DNA of 64,000 bases. Origin: Porticoccus sp964395715. Lineage in GTDB: Bacteria; Pseudomonadota; Gammaproteobacteria; Pseudomonadales; Porticoccaceae. Of this stretch, positions 1 through 8,668 are shown in pieces (position 1 is the stretch's first letter; the number at the start of each line of letters is the position of its first letter). Under the pieces are notes generated by a model. It was not told the DNA's origin and ran no database searches. It worked only from the letters and a program-made list of their open reading frames with translations. The translations under genes were made by a program, and so were the position numbers. The stretch spans positions 186,001-250,000 of the forward strand of contig CAYNAU010000002.1 in the NCBI GenBank assembly GCA_964395715.1, given 5' to 3'.

Positions 1-1836
1 CTGCTGAGGCTGGCGCTTAACGTTGCCTCCACCCGCGTGGTACTCATTGAAGGCCACCAGGGCGGGGCGGCTGCCGGTAAAGTCATCGAAGCCTTCGGCC
101 AGTTTCTGGTGGGCGGAAACTTTGCCGTGGGTCTGGTGGTTTTCATGATCCTGGTCATCATCAACTTCATGGTAATCACCAAGGGTGCCGGGCGGATTGC
201 CGAGGTCGGCGCGCGTTTCATGCTGGATGCCATGCCCGGCAAACAGATGGCTATCGATGCCGACCTTAATGCCGGACTGATCGGTGAAGCTGAAGCGCGT
301 GAACGCCGCGCCAATGTTTCTCAGGAAGCGGATTTTTACGGTTCCATGGACGGTGCCAGCAAGTTCGTTCGCGGCGATGCAGTGGCGGGCCTGATCATTA
401 TGGTGGTGAACATCATCGGCGGCCTGATGATCGGTGTTGCTCAACACGATCTCGATTTTTCCACTGCTGCTCGCACCTACACTCTGCTCACCGTGGGTGA
501 TGGCCTGGTGGCGCAAATCCCGGCGCTGGTGATTTCCACCGCGGCCGGTGTCATGGTGTCACGGGTGGACACTGACCAGGATGTCGGTCAGCAGATGATC
601 AGCCAATTATTTGTCAATCCGCGGGTACTCGCCCTCACCGCGGGTGTTATGGGTTTGCTGGGCATGGTTCCCGGCATGCCCAACTTTGTATTTCTGCTAT
701 TCACCGGATTGCTGGGCGGCCTGGCCTTCTATCTCTCTCGCCGTGAACAGCAGGCCGTAGAGGAGGAGTTGCTGACACCCAAAGCCCCACCAACCCAGGA
801 AATGCCGGAGGCGACCTGGGATGACGTGCAGCTGGTAGATGTGCTCGGCTTTGAAGTCGGTCATCGCCTGATCCCGATGGTGGATCAGCAACAACAGGGT
901 AAATTGCTGGCGCGTATTAAAAGTGTGCGCAAGAAATTTGCCCAGGTGGTTGGGTTCCTGCCGCCGGTGGTCCATATCCGCGATAACCTCGAGCTCGGCG
1001 CCAACAGTTATGTCATTTTGCTGAAGGAAGCGGAAATTGGCCGCGGGGAAGTCTATCCCGATAAATATATGGCCATCGATCCCGGTCAACTGACCGGCAA
1101 GGTAGAGGGTATTAACGCTGTCGATCCGGCGTTCGGCCTGCCCGCCGTGTGGATTGATGAGGGACAGCGCGAGCACGCGCAAATATATGGCTATACGGTG
1201 GTAGATGCCAGCACTGTGGTGGCCACGCACCTCAATCACCTGATGCACAAGCACGCCGGCGAAATGCTGGGCAGGCAGGAAGTGCAGGAACTGCTCAACA
1301 AGCTGGGCGATGACGGCAAGGCACTGGTGGAAGAAGTGGTGCCAAAACAACTCAATCTGTCGCAGCTGCAGCGCCTGCTGCAAAACCTCCTGCTGGAGCA
1401 GGTCTCTATTCGGGACATGCGAACCATTCTGGAAACTCTCGCCGAATACGAAGGAGAACATTCCGACCTCGATACACTGACCGCCGTGGTTCGCGTAGCA
1501 CTGGGTCGGGCCATCACTCAGCAATGGTTTGGCGGCAGTGACATTCTGCACATTATCGCCCTCGATAATGAGCTGGAGCAGGTGCTGCTGCAGGCACAAA
1601 ACAGTGGTGCGATGGAACCCGGCCTGGCGGAAACCCTGGTGGATTTGGCGGGGGCAGCCCTCCACAAGCAGGAAGAGTCGGGCAATCCGCCTGTACTGGT
1701 GGTACAGCAGGGGCTGAGAGCCATCCTGTCACGGTTTCTGCAACGTCGTCTGCCCGGTCTTATTGTCATGTCCGAGGCGGAAATCCCCCATGATCGCAAT
1801 ATCAAAATTACCAGTTGGATAGGAGCTAGCGCGTGA
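1..1836 (+). CDS. flhA: Flagellar export gate protein FlhA (5' end missing)
   Basis: FlhA is the largest membrane protein of the flagellar type III export gate; its cytoplasmic domain docks chaperone-substrate complexes. The reading frame is open from base 1 and begins inside the first membrane bundle, so roughly the first 90 residues lie outside the window; an internal GTG at 37 is not the real start. Visible are the FHIPEP-family signature (EVGARFMLDAMPGKQMAIDAD, split here: EVGARF then DAMPGKQMAID), further hydrophobic segments at about residues 35-60, 125-145, 160-185 and 210-245 of the fragment, then a soluble C-terminal domain of about 350 residues. The stop overlaps the GTG start of flhF by 4 nt (GTGA), so the two are translationally coupled. 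Identification is secure. Confidence 0.97.
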   Translation: MLRLALNVASTRVVLIEGHQGGAAAGKVIEAFGQFLVGGNFAVGLVVFMILVIINFMVITKGAGRIAEVGARFMLDAMPGKQMAIDADLNAGLIGEAEARERRANVSQEADFYGSMDGASKFVRGDAVAGLIIMVVNIIGGLMIGVAQHDLDFSTAARTYTLLTVGDGLVAQIPALVISTAAGVMVSRVDTDQDVGQQMISQLFVNPRVLALTAGVMGLLGMVPGMPNFVFLLFTGLLGGLAFYLSRREQQAVEEELLTPKAPPTQEMPEATWDDVQLVDVLGFEVGHRLIPMVDQQQQGKLLARIKSVRKKFAQVVGFLPPVVHIRDNLELGANSYVILLKEAEIGRGEVYPDKYMAIDPGQLTGKVEGINAVDPAFGLPAVWIDEGQREHAQIYGYTVVDASTVVATHLNHLMHKHAGEMLGRQEVQELLNKLGDDGKALVEEVVPKQLNLSQLQRLLQNLLLEQVSIRDMRTILETLAEYEGEHSDLDTLTAVVRVALGRAITQQWFGGSDILHIIALDNELEQVLLQAQNSGAMEPGLAETLVDLAGAALHKQEESGNPPVLVVQQGLRAILSRFLQRRLPGLIVMSEAEIPHDRNIKITSWIGASA

Positions 1837-4013
1837 CCGTTCAGCGTTTTGTCGGCGCAAACAGCCGTGAAGCCATGCGGCAGGTAAGAGCCGCACTTGG
1901 CAGCGACGCCTTGATTTTGGCGAATCGCAGTGTAGAAGGTGGTATAGAGATTCTCGCTATCGGAGATGACCAACCGGCCACAACCCCACCCAAAAAATCG
2001 GTGACACACCTGGAAGAGGTCGTAAACAGGGTCCCCTCAGTTCCCCGTGAACAGTCGATGACTGATATCGCGGCCATGAGCCTGAAGCTGCGCCATGAAA
2101 TGCACGAAATGCGTGACCTGCTGGCAAAAGAACAGCCAGGTGTGCAGTCAGCTGCTAACGACCAGCCAAACAGTTTTCTGCAGGATTTGTTGAGCCTGGC
2201 AGGTTTCAGTTTGGAATTAACCAATGAATTGCTCAGGGCCCTGCCCGTTGAACTCGAGCACATTACCCGGCTTGAAGCACCTCTTATGGACTGGTTAAAC
2301 CGGCAACTGTCCATGCGCGTCAAAACGCCGGGCAGCGTCGATCAATTGCTGGAAGAGGGTGGTGCAGTTGCCCTTATAGGCCCTACCGGGGTTGGCAAAA
2401 CCACCACCACCGCAAAACTGGCGGCTCAATATGTGATGCGCCGCGGTCCGCAACAGATTGCGCTGGTCAGTACGGACAGTTACCGGGTCGGCGCCCATGA
2501 ACAGCTTCGCGTTTACGCCAACCTTCTGGGTGTGGATCTGTACGCACTGGAATCAGGAGAAGATGTCGCAGAAGTTCTTGACGGAATTTCTGACAAACAT
2601 CTGATTCTGGTCGACACCATCGGTCTCAGCCAGCGCGATGTCCGCATGAATGACCATATCGCCGCCCTGCAACGGGCACATCGTCCGGTGAAATTAATGT
2701 TGTTGCTGAACGCGGCCAGCCAACCCCAGGCCTCGGAAGAGGTGATCGACAATTACCGGCGGGCAGCATCGGCCAACAGTCAGATCATTGATTGCATTCT
2801 GACGAAAATCGATGAAGCCGTCGTCCTCGGTCCTTCACTGGACATGATTGTGAGACGGGAAATGCGCCCCATCTGCGTATCCAATGGACAGCGCGTGCCG
2901 GAAGATATTGAAGACCCCGCCCTGGACAAGCTGCTGCACCAGGCGTTGACTTTCAACGACACCTCCGTTCAGGTCGGCGCGCCACCCGCCATCGACAAAC
3001 AAACGCCCAACCTGCTGTCCCAGAGTCGTCACCTGAAAGGCACCCTGCAACTGCTACGACAGCATATAGCTGGTTTCAACCGCCTGGAAAAAATCTGGGA
3101 GTTGGGCAATGGCCCCGTCTCTCTGCAGCAGCAGATGCTGGATGACATACTCGATCAATGCTGGCCGATTCAGGGTCAGGAAATGGCGGTGTTATGGCAG
3201 CCACCGGCATCCCCCGGCGGATTCTCGCAACCACTGCCTGACCTGCTGCTGGACAGGTCCCTGGGAAACACTGCTGCCGTCATGCTGCAACACCGCCAGC
3301 CGGCAGATATTGTCGATAAGCTGGCGCGCTGCAAGGAGCAATATGGCGTCACCCGTCACATGTTTTCAGCCCTTCCGGATAGTGCTGGTTGGCAATGGCT
3401 GCAAGACAACGGTCAGGGCTGGTGCAGTCCCGTTCAGCCCGGCCTGAAAGTCTACTATGCCGGAGAGTTGATGTCGGTTTCCGAGCTCAATGAGTACGCC
3501 GGTGCACCGTTCACCCAATCTGTCTGCCATCGGGGCGACACTGCCAACCTTATTCTCTCCACTGTCCCGGTGAAGGTTCAGGTCAATCGGCGGCGTCGCG
3601 AAGAGCCGGTATTTTCATCGCTGTGCTGGTTTGGCGAAATACGCGACCCAAAAACCGATATGGTGATCTCCCGTCGCTACTGGCTGACACCGGAGCAGGG
3701 CGATCATACGCTGTTACTGGTAGCACAATTATCATCCGATTCGCTGGCCCCGCTGGCAAAACGGGCCTGGCAAAAAATGGGCACAATCCCCGGCTTTGAA
3801 TCCTGTCGTGATCTGAGATTGCTGGTCGCCACGAGTCTGGCGTCTGTCGTCAGCCAGGTTGAGCAGGAAAAAAGTGAGTGGGGCATGGACCTGCGTGCGC
3901 AATTGCAGGGGCTTAACAGTGGCAAGCGCCGCTATTCAACCCGCATGGCACTTGACGCACTGCTGTATTTGATGGCGGCACGGGATGTCTTTGAACCCGG
4001 TTATGTGAGCTAA
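1833..4013 (+). CDS. flhF: FlhF, SRP-type GTPase with a long C-terminal extension
   Basis: FlhF is an SRP-family GTPase that sets flagellar position and number. The GTG start overlaps the flhA stop. The N-terminal half is standard: residues 1-165 contain the FlhF-specific B/N region, the P-loop GPTGVGKT is at about 183-190, STDSYRVGAHEQL near 213, DTIG near 260 and the guanine-specificity loop TKID near 324. The GTPase ends around residue 370. Typical FlhF proteins end soon after (about 400-500 residues in all), but this one continues to 726. The extra part, about residues 390-726, matches no domain I recognise; it has a basic RRRREEP patch and a tryptophan-rich stretch and no obvious membrane segment. 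The gene is followed 6 nt later by the shortened FlhG-like gene. FlhF identity is secure; the extension's role is unknown. Confidence 0.93.
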   Translation: MTVQRFVGANSREAMRQVRAALGSDALILANRSVEGGIEILAIGDDQPATTPPKKSVTHLEEVVNRVPSVPREQSMTDIAAMSLKLRHEMHEMRDLLAKEQPGVQSAANDQPNSFLQDLLSLAGFSLELTNELLRALPVELEHITRLEAPLMDWLNRQLSMRVKTPGSVDQLLEEGGAVALIGPTGVGKTTTTAKLAAQYVMRRGPQQIALVSTDSYRVGAHEQLRVYANLLGVDLYALESGEDVAEVLDGISDKHLILVDTIGLSQRDVRMNDHIAALQRAHRPVKLMLLLNAASQPQASEEVIDNYRRAASANSQIIDCILTKIDEAVVLGPSLDMIVRREMRPICVSNGQRVPEDIEDPALDKLLHQALTFNDTSVQVGAPPAIDKQTPNLLSQSRHLKGTLQLLRQHIAGFNRLEKIWELGNGPVSLQQQMLDDILDQCWPIQGQEMAVLWQPPASPGGFSQPLPDLLLDRSLGNTAAVMLQHRQPADIVDKLARCKEQYGVTRHMFSALPDSAGWQWLQDNGQGWCSPVQPGLKVYYAGELMSVSELNEYAGAPFTQSVCHRGDTANLILSTVPVKVQVNRRRREEPVFSSLCWFGEIRDPKTDMVISRRYWLTPEQGDHTLLLVAQLSSDSLAPLAKRAWQKMGTIPGFESCRDLRLLVATSLASVVSQVEQEKSEWGMDLRAQLQGLNSGKRRYSTRMALDALLYLMAARDVFEPGYVS

Positions 4014-4019
4014 GACACC

Positions 4020-4493
4020 ATGGATCAGGCAGCAAGTTTAAGGCAATGGGCTACACAGCAACTGGATGCGGCCAACCATCAACAAACCGCCTCCATTGAA
4101 ACCATCCGGCCATATCAGCTGATGGTTATTGGCATGAGCGGCTCGAGTTCCAAACACGTCGAGCTGGTCAACCAACGTCTGCAGGAGTGGTCCTCACAGG
4201 GCCATAAATGGCTGGGAGATGTGCGACGCTGGCAATGCCAGCCTGTCTCTACACTGGACTTTCGTCTTTCTGCACTGGCCAGCGAACATTCGCGCTGGGC
4301 TCTGTGGGTGGGATCTGATCTGGATGCCTTCCAGCGCAGTTACCAGTCCCTCAAGGAGTCCGCAGCCAATGGTGGCCCGAAACGTCTGCTGGCATTACAC
4401 AAAGCGGGCATGTCCAAAAAAGGGCTGTTGTCGAATCTGCAGGGTATTGCAGCCAGCAATTTCGGTATCGAGCTGCTGGTGTTGACGCGCTAA
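4020..4493 (+). CDS. Shortened FlhG/FleN-like protein lacking the ATPase motif
   Basis: This 157-residue protein sits exactly where flhG/fleN normally lies, between flhF and fliA. Residues 2-8 read DQAASLR, matching the DQAxxLR activator motif at the N-terminus of FlhG, which is known to stimulate the FlhF GTPase. FlhG/FleN proteins are usually about 270-300 residues with a MinD-type Walker A (GKGGVGKT). Here the corresponding strand-loop-helix (about residues 34-55) reads VIGMSGSSSKH and lacks the glycine/lysine pattern. A later segment (SRWALWVGSDLDAFQRSY, about residues 91-108) resembles the FlhG strand and helix following EP.S.TDAY, so this may be a collapsed MinD fold with the middle deleted. 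ATP-dependent counting is unlikely; FlhF activation may remain. The homology is my inference from motif and position. Confidence 0.72.
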   Translation: MDQAASLRQWATQQLDAANHQQTASIETIRPYQLMVIGMSGSSSKHVELVNQRLQEWSSQGHKWLGDVRRWQCQPVSTLDFRLSALASEHSRWALWVGSDLDAFQRSYQSLKESAANGGPKRLLALHKAGMSKKGLLSNLQGIAASNFGIELLVLTR

Positions 4494-4520
4494 AGAGGCA
4501 AAGATGAAGAGGTAGGCAGT

Positions 4521-4940
4521 ATGAGAGTTTTCCTCCTGATTTTATGCTGTTTGCTGCCGTTCGAGATAGCAACCGCGTCGGCGACCAGCTGGAGCGCGAC
4601 CGCTGAACACATCCGGGTGGATGTACCTGGCAGACTCTACCAGTCAACAGTACTGGCCAACCCCGGAAAACAACCACTGAACAACGGACAGTACGGCAAA
4701 GTTACCTGGCACTTCTCCACACCCTATTGGACAGCCGTCGATGCCTGGCTCTGCCTGGCTGACCTGTGTGATGCGCTTCTCAAATCATCCGGTCAATCTA
4801 CTGTTTTTAAAGGAAAAAGCACTGATTTCCCACTTTATTTTCAGTTTCGCTTGAGTCGGGGAAACACAGATCCGGTGATGATTGAAGGGCTGAAAGTGCT
4901 GGTGAATGCCCACAGCAACCCCGAGTTAAACCCTGAATAA
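4521..4940 (+). CDS. flhE: FlhE-like periplasmic flagellar protein
   Basis: A 139-residue secreted protein with an N-terminal signal peptide (hydrophobic residues 3-16, probable cleavage near ATASA at 17-21). The mature part resembles FlhE, the small periplasmic protein encoded after flhBA in peritrichous enterobacteria: a WxF strand near 63-65, a paired cysteine motif with C78 and C83 that could form a disulfide, a PLYFQFRL segment and a C-terminal VNAHS ending similar to the FlhE VNY ending. In enteric bacteria FlhE is linked to keeping the export gate from leaking protons. It lies 27 nt after the FlhG-like gene in the same orientation. The match is by pattern only and is moderately confident; another beta-rich periplasmic protein is possible. 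Confidence 0.62.
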   Translation: MRVFLLILCCLLPFEIATASATSWSATAEHIRVDVPGRLYQSTVLANPGKQPLNNGQYGKVTWHFSTPYWTAVDAWLCLADLCDALLKSSGQSTVFKGKSTDFPLYFQFRLSRGNTDPVMIEGLKVLVNAHSNPELNPE

Positions 4941-5041
4941 AACCCAATTATCTGTTTTATTTGGCCGATTCTTTGATGCTCACTTCTCCATAATACAGTG
5001 AAGGAAAACCATTAAGTGGGTTGTTGTTACACCGCCACACC

Positions 5042-5773
5042 ATGTCTAGAGGTTATGGTTTGTACACAGCTAAAGGAAAAATAGAACAAAACGATCTGAT
5101 TGCTGAATATATTCCGCTGGTGCGGCGTCAGGCTTTGGCCCTGCGCGTCAAGTTGCCATCGAATATTGAGCTGGATGATCTGATTCAGGCCGGGTATATC
5201 GGACTGCTGGACGCCATGGGTCGCTACGATGAATCCACCGGTACGCCGTTCCAGGCGTTCGCCAGCCTTCGTATTCGCGGTGCCATGATCGATGAATTGC
5301 GCACCCGGGACTGGTTGCCGAGAAGCGTCAGGCGCAATGCACGCAGTATGGATGAATGTATTTCCATGCTGGAGCAAGAGCTGGGGCGCTCGCCAACGGA
5401 ACTGGAGATCGCCGAACGGATGGGTGTCGACCTGGAAGATTATCGCCAGCTTCTGTCCGACACCAACAATGGTTTGTTACTCCCCCTGGAACAACTGGTG
5501 GAAGAAGGGTGGGAACCCGAATCTTCCGCCGACGGTAAGGATACGCCTTTCTTCGCCGTCTTTGACGAAGAGCAACGGCATGTATTGGTTGAGGCCATCG
5601 ACAACCTGCCGGAAAGGGAAAAAATGCTGATGGCCCTGTACTACCAGGAAGAACTTAACCTCAAGGAAATTGGCGCCATTATGGGTGTCAGTGAATCACG
5701 TGTGTGTCAGCTGCACAGCCAGGCTATTGCCAGAATACGCGGCAAACTGCATCTCGAAAGCCTCGCGAACTAA
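5042..5773 (+). CDS. fliA: RNA polymerase sigma-28 factor FliA
   Basis: FliA directs RNA polymerase to late flagellar and motility promoters. The frame opens further upstream at a TTG (5021), but homologues begin close to the LYTAKGK segment, so the ATG at 5042 is preferred. Region 2 is clear (DDLIQAGYIGLLDAMGRYD, then FASLRIRGAMIDELR, then RSVRRNAR), region 3 follows (LGRSPTELEIAERMGV), and region 4 has the helix-turn-helix LNLKEIGAIMGVSESRVCQL near the C-terminus. At 243 residues it has the usual FliA length. Unlike polar-flagellum loci of Pseudomonas and Vibrio, cheY, cheZ and cheA do not follow. Sigma-28-type promoters found elsewhere in this window (9143-9169, 9194-9220, 17652-17678, 22837-22863, 60514-60540) are probable targets. 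Confidence 0.96.
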   Translation: MSRGYGLYTAKGKIEQNDLIAEYIPLVRRQALALRVKLPSNIELDDLIQAGYIGLLDAMGRYDESTGTPFQAFASLRIRGAMIDELRTRDWLPRSVRRNARSMDECISMLEQELGRSPTELEIAERMGVDLEDYRQLLSDTNNGLLLPLEQLVEEGWEPESSADGKDTPFFAVFDEEQRHVLVEAIDNLPEREKMLMALYYQEELNLKEIGAIMGVSESRVCQLHSQAIARIRGKLHLESLAN

Positions 5774-5805
5774 TCCACATGAACAGCCGCGACTCACAGG
5801 GATGG

Positions 5806-6585
5806 ATGTCCGGAAAAACCCTGAGTGTTTTTATCACTGTTGTTGTGGGGTTTCTGATACCAGAATTTGTGCTGGCTGAAGTTCTCTGGACTAACAGCAG
5901 CATTTCCTACCTCTACGGCGAGCACTACGAAGTCAATTATCAGCCGGGGGCCAATGACAATATCCGCACCGTGATCACTCTGGAAAACGCCACCGGGCAC
6001 AGCTGGGGTGACAGCTTTTTCTTTCTGGATCAGCTGCGTTCAGCAGGAAATTCAGACGCCACCTACACAGAGTTTTCTCCGCGACTTTCCCTGGGGAAGC
6101 TGGGCCTGTTTCAGACCGATGAGCAAGCTCTTATCAAAGACTTGCTGCTGTCCTCGACCATTGAAGTCAGCCACTACGATTCACAATTCCGGGATAACGA
6201 CTTTATCAACGTTCTCTATGGCGTGGCCGTGGACCTCAATCTCCCGGGATTTCGCTACTTTAAGACCAACGTCTACTATGCGGATAACGAAGACCAGCAG
6301 GATGATGAACAGGTTACCGTCACCTGGGCATTACCATTTCAACTGGGGGGCACTTCATGGCTGTATGATGGCTACGTTGACTGGAGTACGGGTAGCCGCA
6401 CCCATCACCCATCGTTAAACTGGACGTCACAGCTGAAGTGGGATGCAGGAGCAACCTGGGGCGAAAAAAACCGCCTCTTTCTCGGCATTGAGTATGTGCA
6501 CTGGGACAATAAATTCGGGTTAAAGGACAAGCCATTCAGAACCGACGAAAGGAACGTCAATCTGCTCGTAAAGTATCATTTCTGA
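5806..6585 (+). CDS. Tsx/OmpK-family outer-membrane channel
   Basis: A 259-residue outer-membrane beta-barrel of the nucleoside-specific channel (Tsx, OmpK) family. The protein has a signal peptide (SVFITVVVGFLIPEFVLA, cleavage near residue 24), then the family's typical features: a VLWTNSSISYLYG start of the mature chain, WGDSFFFLDQ, FSPRLSLGKLG, many alternating aromatic residues, and a final strand NVNLLVKYHF ending in phenylalanine as needed for barrel assembly. I chose the ATG at 5806 because CAGGGA lies just upstream; an in-frame ATG at 5779 is an alternative. The next gene, a cyclase with a periplasmic ligand-binding domain, starts 10 nt after the stop, so the two probably form an operon. 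The substrate (nucleoside or similar small molecule) is inferred from the family. Confidence 0.8.
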   Translation: MSGKTLSVFITVVVGFLIPEFVLAEVLWTNSSISYLYGEHYEVNYQPGANDNIRTVITLENATGHSWGDSFFFLDQLRSAGNSDATYTEFSPRLSLGKLGLFQTDEQALIKDLLLSSTIEVSHYDSQFRDNDFINVLYGVAVDLNLPGFRYFKTNVYYADNEDQQDDEQVTVTWALPFQLGGTSWLYDGYVDWSTGSRTHHPSLNWTSQLKWDAGATWGEKNRLFLGIEYVHWDNKFGLKDKPFRTDERNVNLLVKYHF

Positions 6586-6595
6586 GCGGGTATAA

Positions 6596-8608
6596 GTGGA
6601 CGCGACTGTGGTTGAACATAAAACAACAATAACAAGCAAAGCACTTGGCATGATCGCTGTCCTGGCGATGCTCACGCTTTCCGGACTTGCCTATTCAGAA
6701 GAGCCTTCGGCGCCGGCCAGACTGGATCAGGTGGTGCTGCAATTAAAATGGTTCCACCAGTTTCAGTTTGCCGGCTTTTATGCTGCACAGGAAAAAGGCT
6801 TTTATCGTGCTGAGGGCCTCAATGTCACTATCCAGGAGCGCAACCCCAAAACTGATGTGGTGGATGATGTCCTGTCGGGCAGCGCGCATTTCGGGGTATC
6901 GGATTCCAGTCTGATTGTCTCCCGCCTGAAAGGTGCCCCCGTGGTGCTGGTTTCTCCCGTTTACCAGCATTCACCGCTGGTGCTGATTACACTGGCAGAT
7001 AAAAACCTTCAGGGTCCGGCAGACCTGGCGGGCAAGCGCATCATGTACCAGGAAGACAGGGATGATGCGGTAATTGTCGCCACCATGAACCAAATGGGGC
7101 TCACCAGTAACGACTTTGTCTCCCTGCCACACAATTTTGATGATTTCGCCCTGCTCAATACTGACATTGATGCCATGGCTGCCTATGTGACCAACCAACC
7201 TTTTCTTTATCGCGCACGGGGGATTCCGATCAATATCATTGATCCCGCCAATTACGGCATCGACTTCTACGGCGATGGCATTTTCACCACCGAGTCATTT
7301 ATTAAATCATCACCGGAAACGGTGGAAGCGTTCCGGCGAGCCAGCCTCAAAGGCTGGAAATATGCCCTGGAACACAAGGCTGAAATAGTTGAAGTTATCC
7401 TGAAAAACTACGGCGATCGCAACAGCCGGGAAAAACTGTTGTACGAAGCCCAGCTGACCTCGCAAATGATCAAGCCCGACTTTATTGAGATAGGCACCGT
7501 CAACAAAGACCGCTTTAACCGCATAGTCGACATCTACAAGGAGCGCGGGCGAGTACCCCTGGAAAGTAATTTACAGGGCTTTTTTGCCTCTGAATACCTG
7601 GTCCAGACCAGTTATGCAGGTATCGCCCTAAAAGTGATTGCCATCATTGGTTCCATCACCACTGTACTGGCAATATTGCTGATGGTGCTCAACCAGCGAC
7701 TGAACAAGCTGGTTAAGATGCGCACCCGTGACCTGGAGCAGGCGAATCAGAAAGTGCAGCGTTATGTGGACATCATCAATCGCTACACCTGTACCTATCG
7801 CATCGATACCAACCTCCAGTTTGTAGAGGTTTCCTATGCCCTCTGCGATATCACCGGATTCAGCTCAGAACAACTGATCGGCAAGCCGCACACCTTTCTG
7901 TTTCATGAGCAGCAGGATAAAAACCAGATCCAGCAGATGATTCGAGAGGTCTATTTCGGCAACAACTGGCAGGGCGAAGTCCTGCAGCGCAATGCCGAGG
8001 GTGATCCGCTGACCATGGATGTCTTCATTGAGCCGACCTATGATGAACAGGGCGAACCCAATGGTTACACCGTGGTGCAACTGGATATCACCCAGAACAA
8101 GCTAATAGAAATCCAGTCCATTACCGACAGCCTTACCGGGTTGTATAACCGCGCCAAACTGGAAAAAGAATTGTCGAAAGAGTGTATGCGGGTCGGGCGG
8201 GGAGGTTCTAGGTTCTCCCTGCTATTTCTCGATATTGATCATTTCAAGCAGATTAATGATTCGCACGGTCATATTGTCGGTGACACCGTGTTGCGAGAAA
8301 TCGCCACGTTAATCAGGGAACATCTACGGGCAACAGATATTCCCGGCCGCTGGGGTGGCGAGGAATTCGCCATTATCTGCCCCAATACTGTCCTTGGCGG
8401 GGCAATGACATTGGCTGAAAATTTGCGGGCTGCCACTGAGGCCCACGTTTTTTCTGAAGTTAAGCAAGTGACGATGAGCATTGGTGTCACGGAGTATGTT
8501 GCCGAGGAAAAAATGACGAGCCTCTTTAAACGGGCAGATGAGGCTTTGTATGAAGCCAAGGGGGGCGGTAGAAATAAAGCGGTTTCAATGTCAGTCCGCT
8601 CCGGCTGA
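6596..8608 (+). CDS. Diguanylate cyclase with periplasmic NMT1/THI5-like sensor and PAS
   Basis: A 670-residue one-piece receptor. An N-terminal hydrophobic segment is followed by a type-2 periplasmic binding domain of the NMT1/THI5-like family (about residues 40-290; LKWFHQFQFAGFYAA, then AHFGVSDSSLIV). A membrane helix lies near 340-365, then a PAS domain (about 395-505), and a GGDEF domain (about 512-665). The active site is GGEEF at 587-591 with RATD five residues before it, so both catalysis and product inhibition (I-site) should work. The protein would turn binding of a small periplasmic ligand, perhaps a pyrimidine-like compound as in other family members, into cyclic di-GMP. GTG at 6596 is taken as start; a GTG at 6608 is possible. 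It is the likely operon partner of the Tsx-type porin. Confidence 0.88.
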   Translation: MDATVVEHKTTITSKALGMIAVLAMLTLSGLAYSEEPSAPARLDQVVLQLKWFHQFQFAGFYAAQEKGFYRAEGLNVTIQERNPKTDVVDDVLSGSAHFGVSDSSLIVSRLKGAPVVLVSPVYQHSPLVLITLADKNLQGPADLAGKRIMYQEDRDDAVIVATMNQMGLTSNDFVSLPHNFDDFALLNTDIDAMAAYVTNQPFLYRARGIPINIIDPANYGIDFYGDGIFTTESFIKSSPETVEAFRRASLKGWKYALEHKAEIVEVILKNYGDRNSREKLLYEAQLTSQMIKPDFIEIGTVNKDRFNRIVDIYKERGRVPLESNLQGFFASEYLVQTSYAGIALKVIAIIGSITTVLAILLMVLNQRLNKLVKMRTRDLEQANQKVQRYVDIINRYTCTYRIDTNLQFVEVSYALCDITGFSSEQLIGKPHTFLFHEQQDKNQIQQMIREVYFGNNWQGEVLQRNAEGDPLTMDVFIEPTYDEQGEPNGYTVVQLDITQNKLIEIQSITDSLTGLYNRAKLEKELSKECMRVGRGGSRFSLLFLDIDHFKQINDSHGHIVGDTVLREIATLIREHLRATDIPGRWGGEEFAIICPNTVLGGAMTLAENLRAATEAHVFSEVKQVTMSIGVTEYVAEEKMTSLFKRADEALYEAKGGGRNKAVSMSVRSG

Positions 8609-8668
8609 TGCCACACTCCTTGAGTATGACGTAACAGCAGCCAATGGCAGCCTGATAGCAGAGGAGAG

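Noticed and set aside
697..1665. Long open frame on the minus strand opposite flhA (322 codons)
   Set aside because: It is fully antisense to the conserved flhA, has no recognisable family and reflects codon bias.
4962..4971. GCCGATTC before fliA as a sigma-28 promoter
   Set aside because: The -10 box lacks the final ATAA and no -35-like box stands at the proper distance.
5704..5805. Upstream extension of the Tsx-type protein into fliA
   Set aside because: It would overlap the fliA 3' end and push the signal peptide far from the N-terminus.
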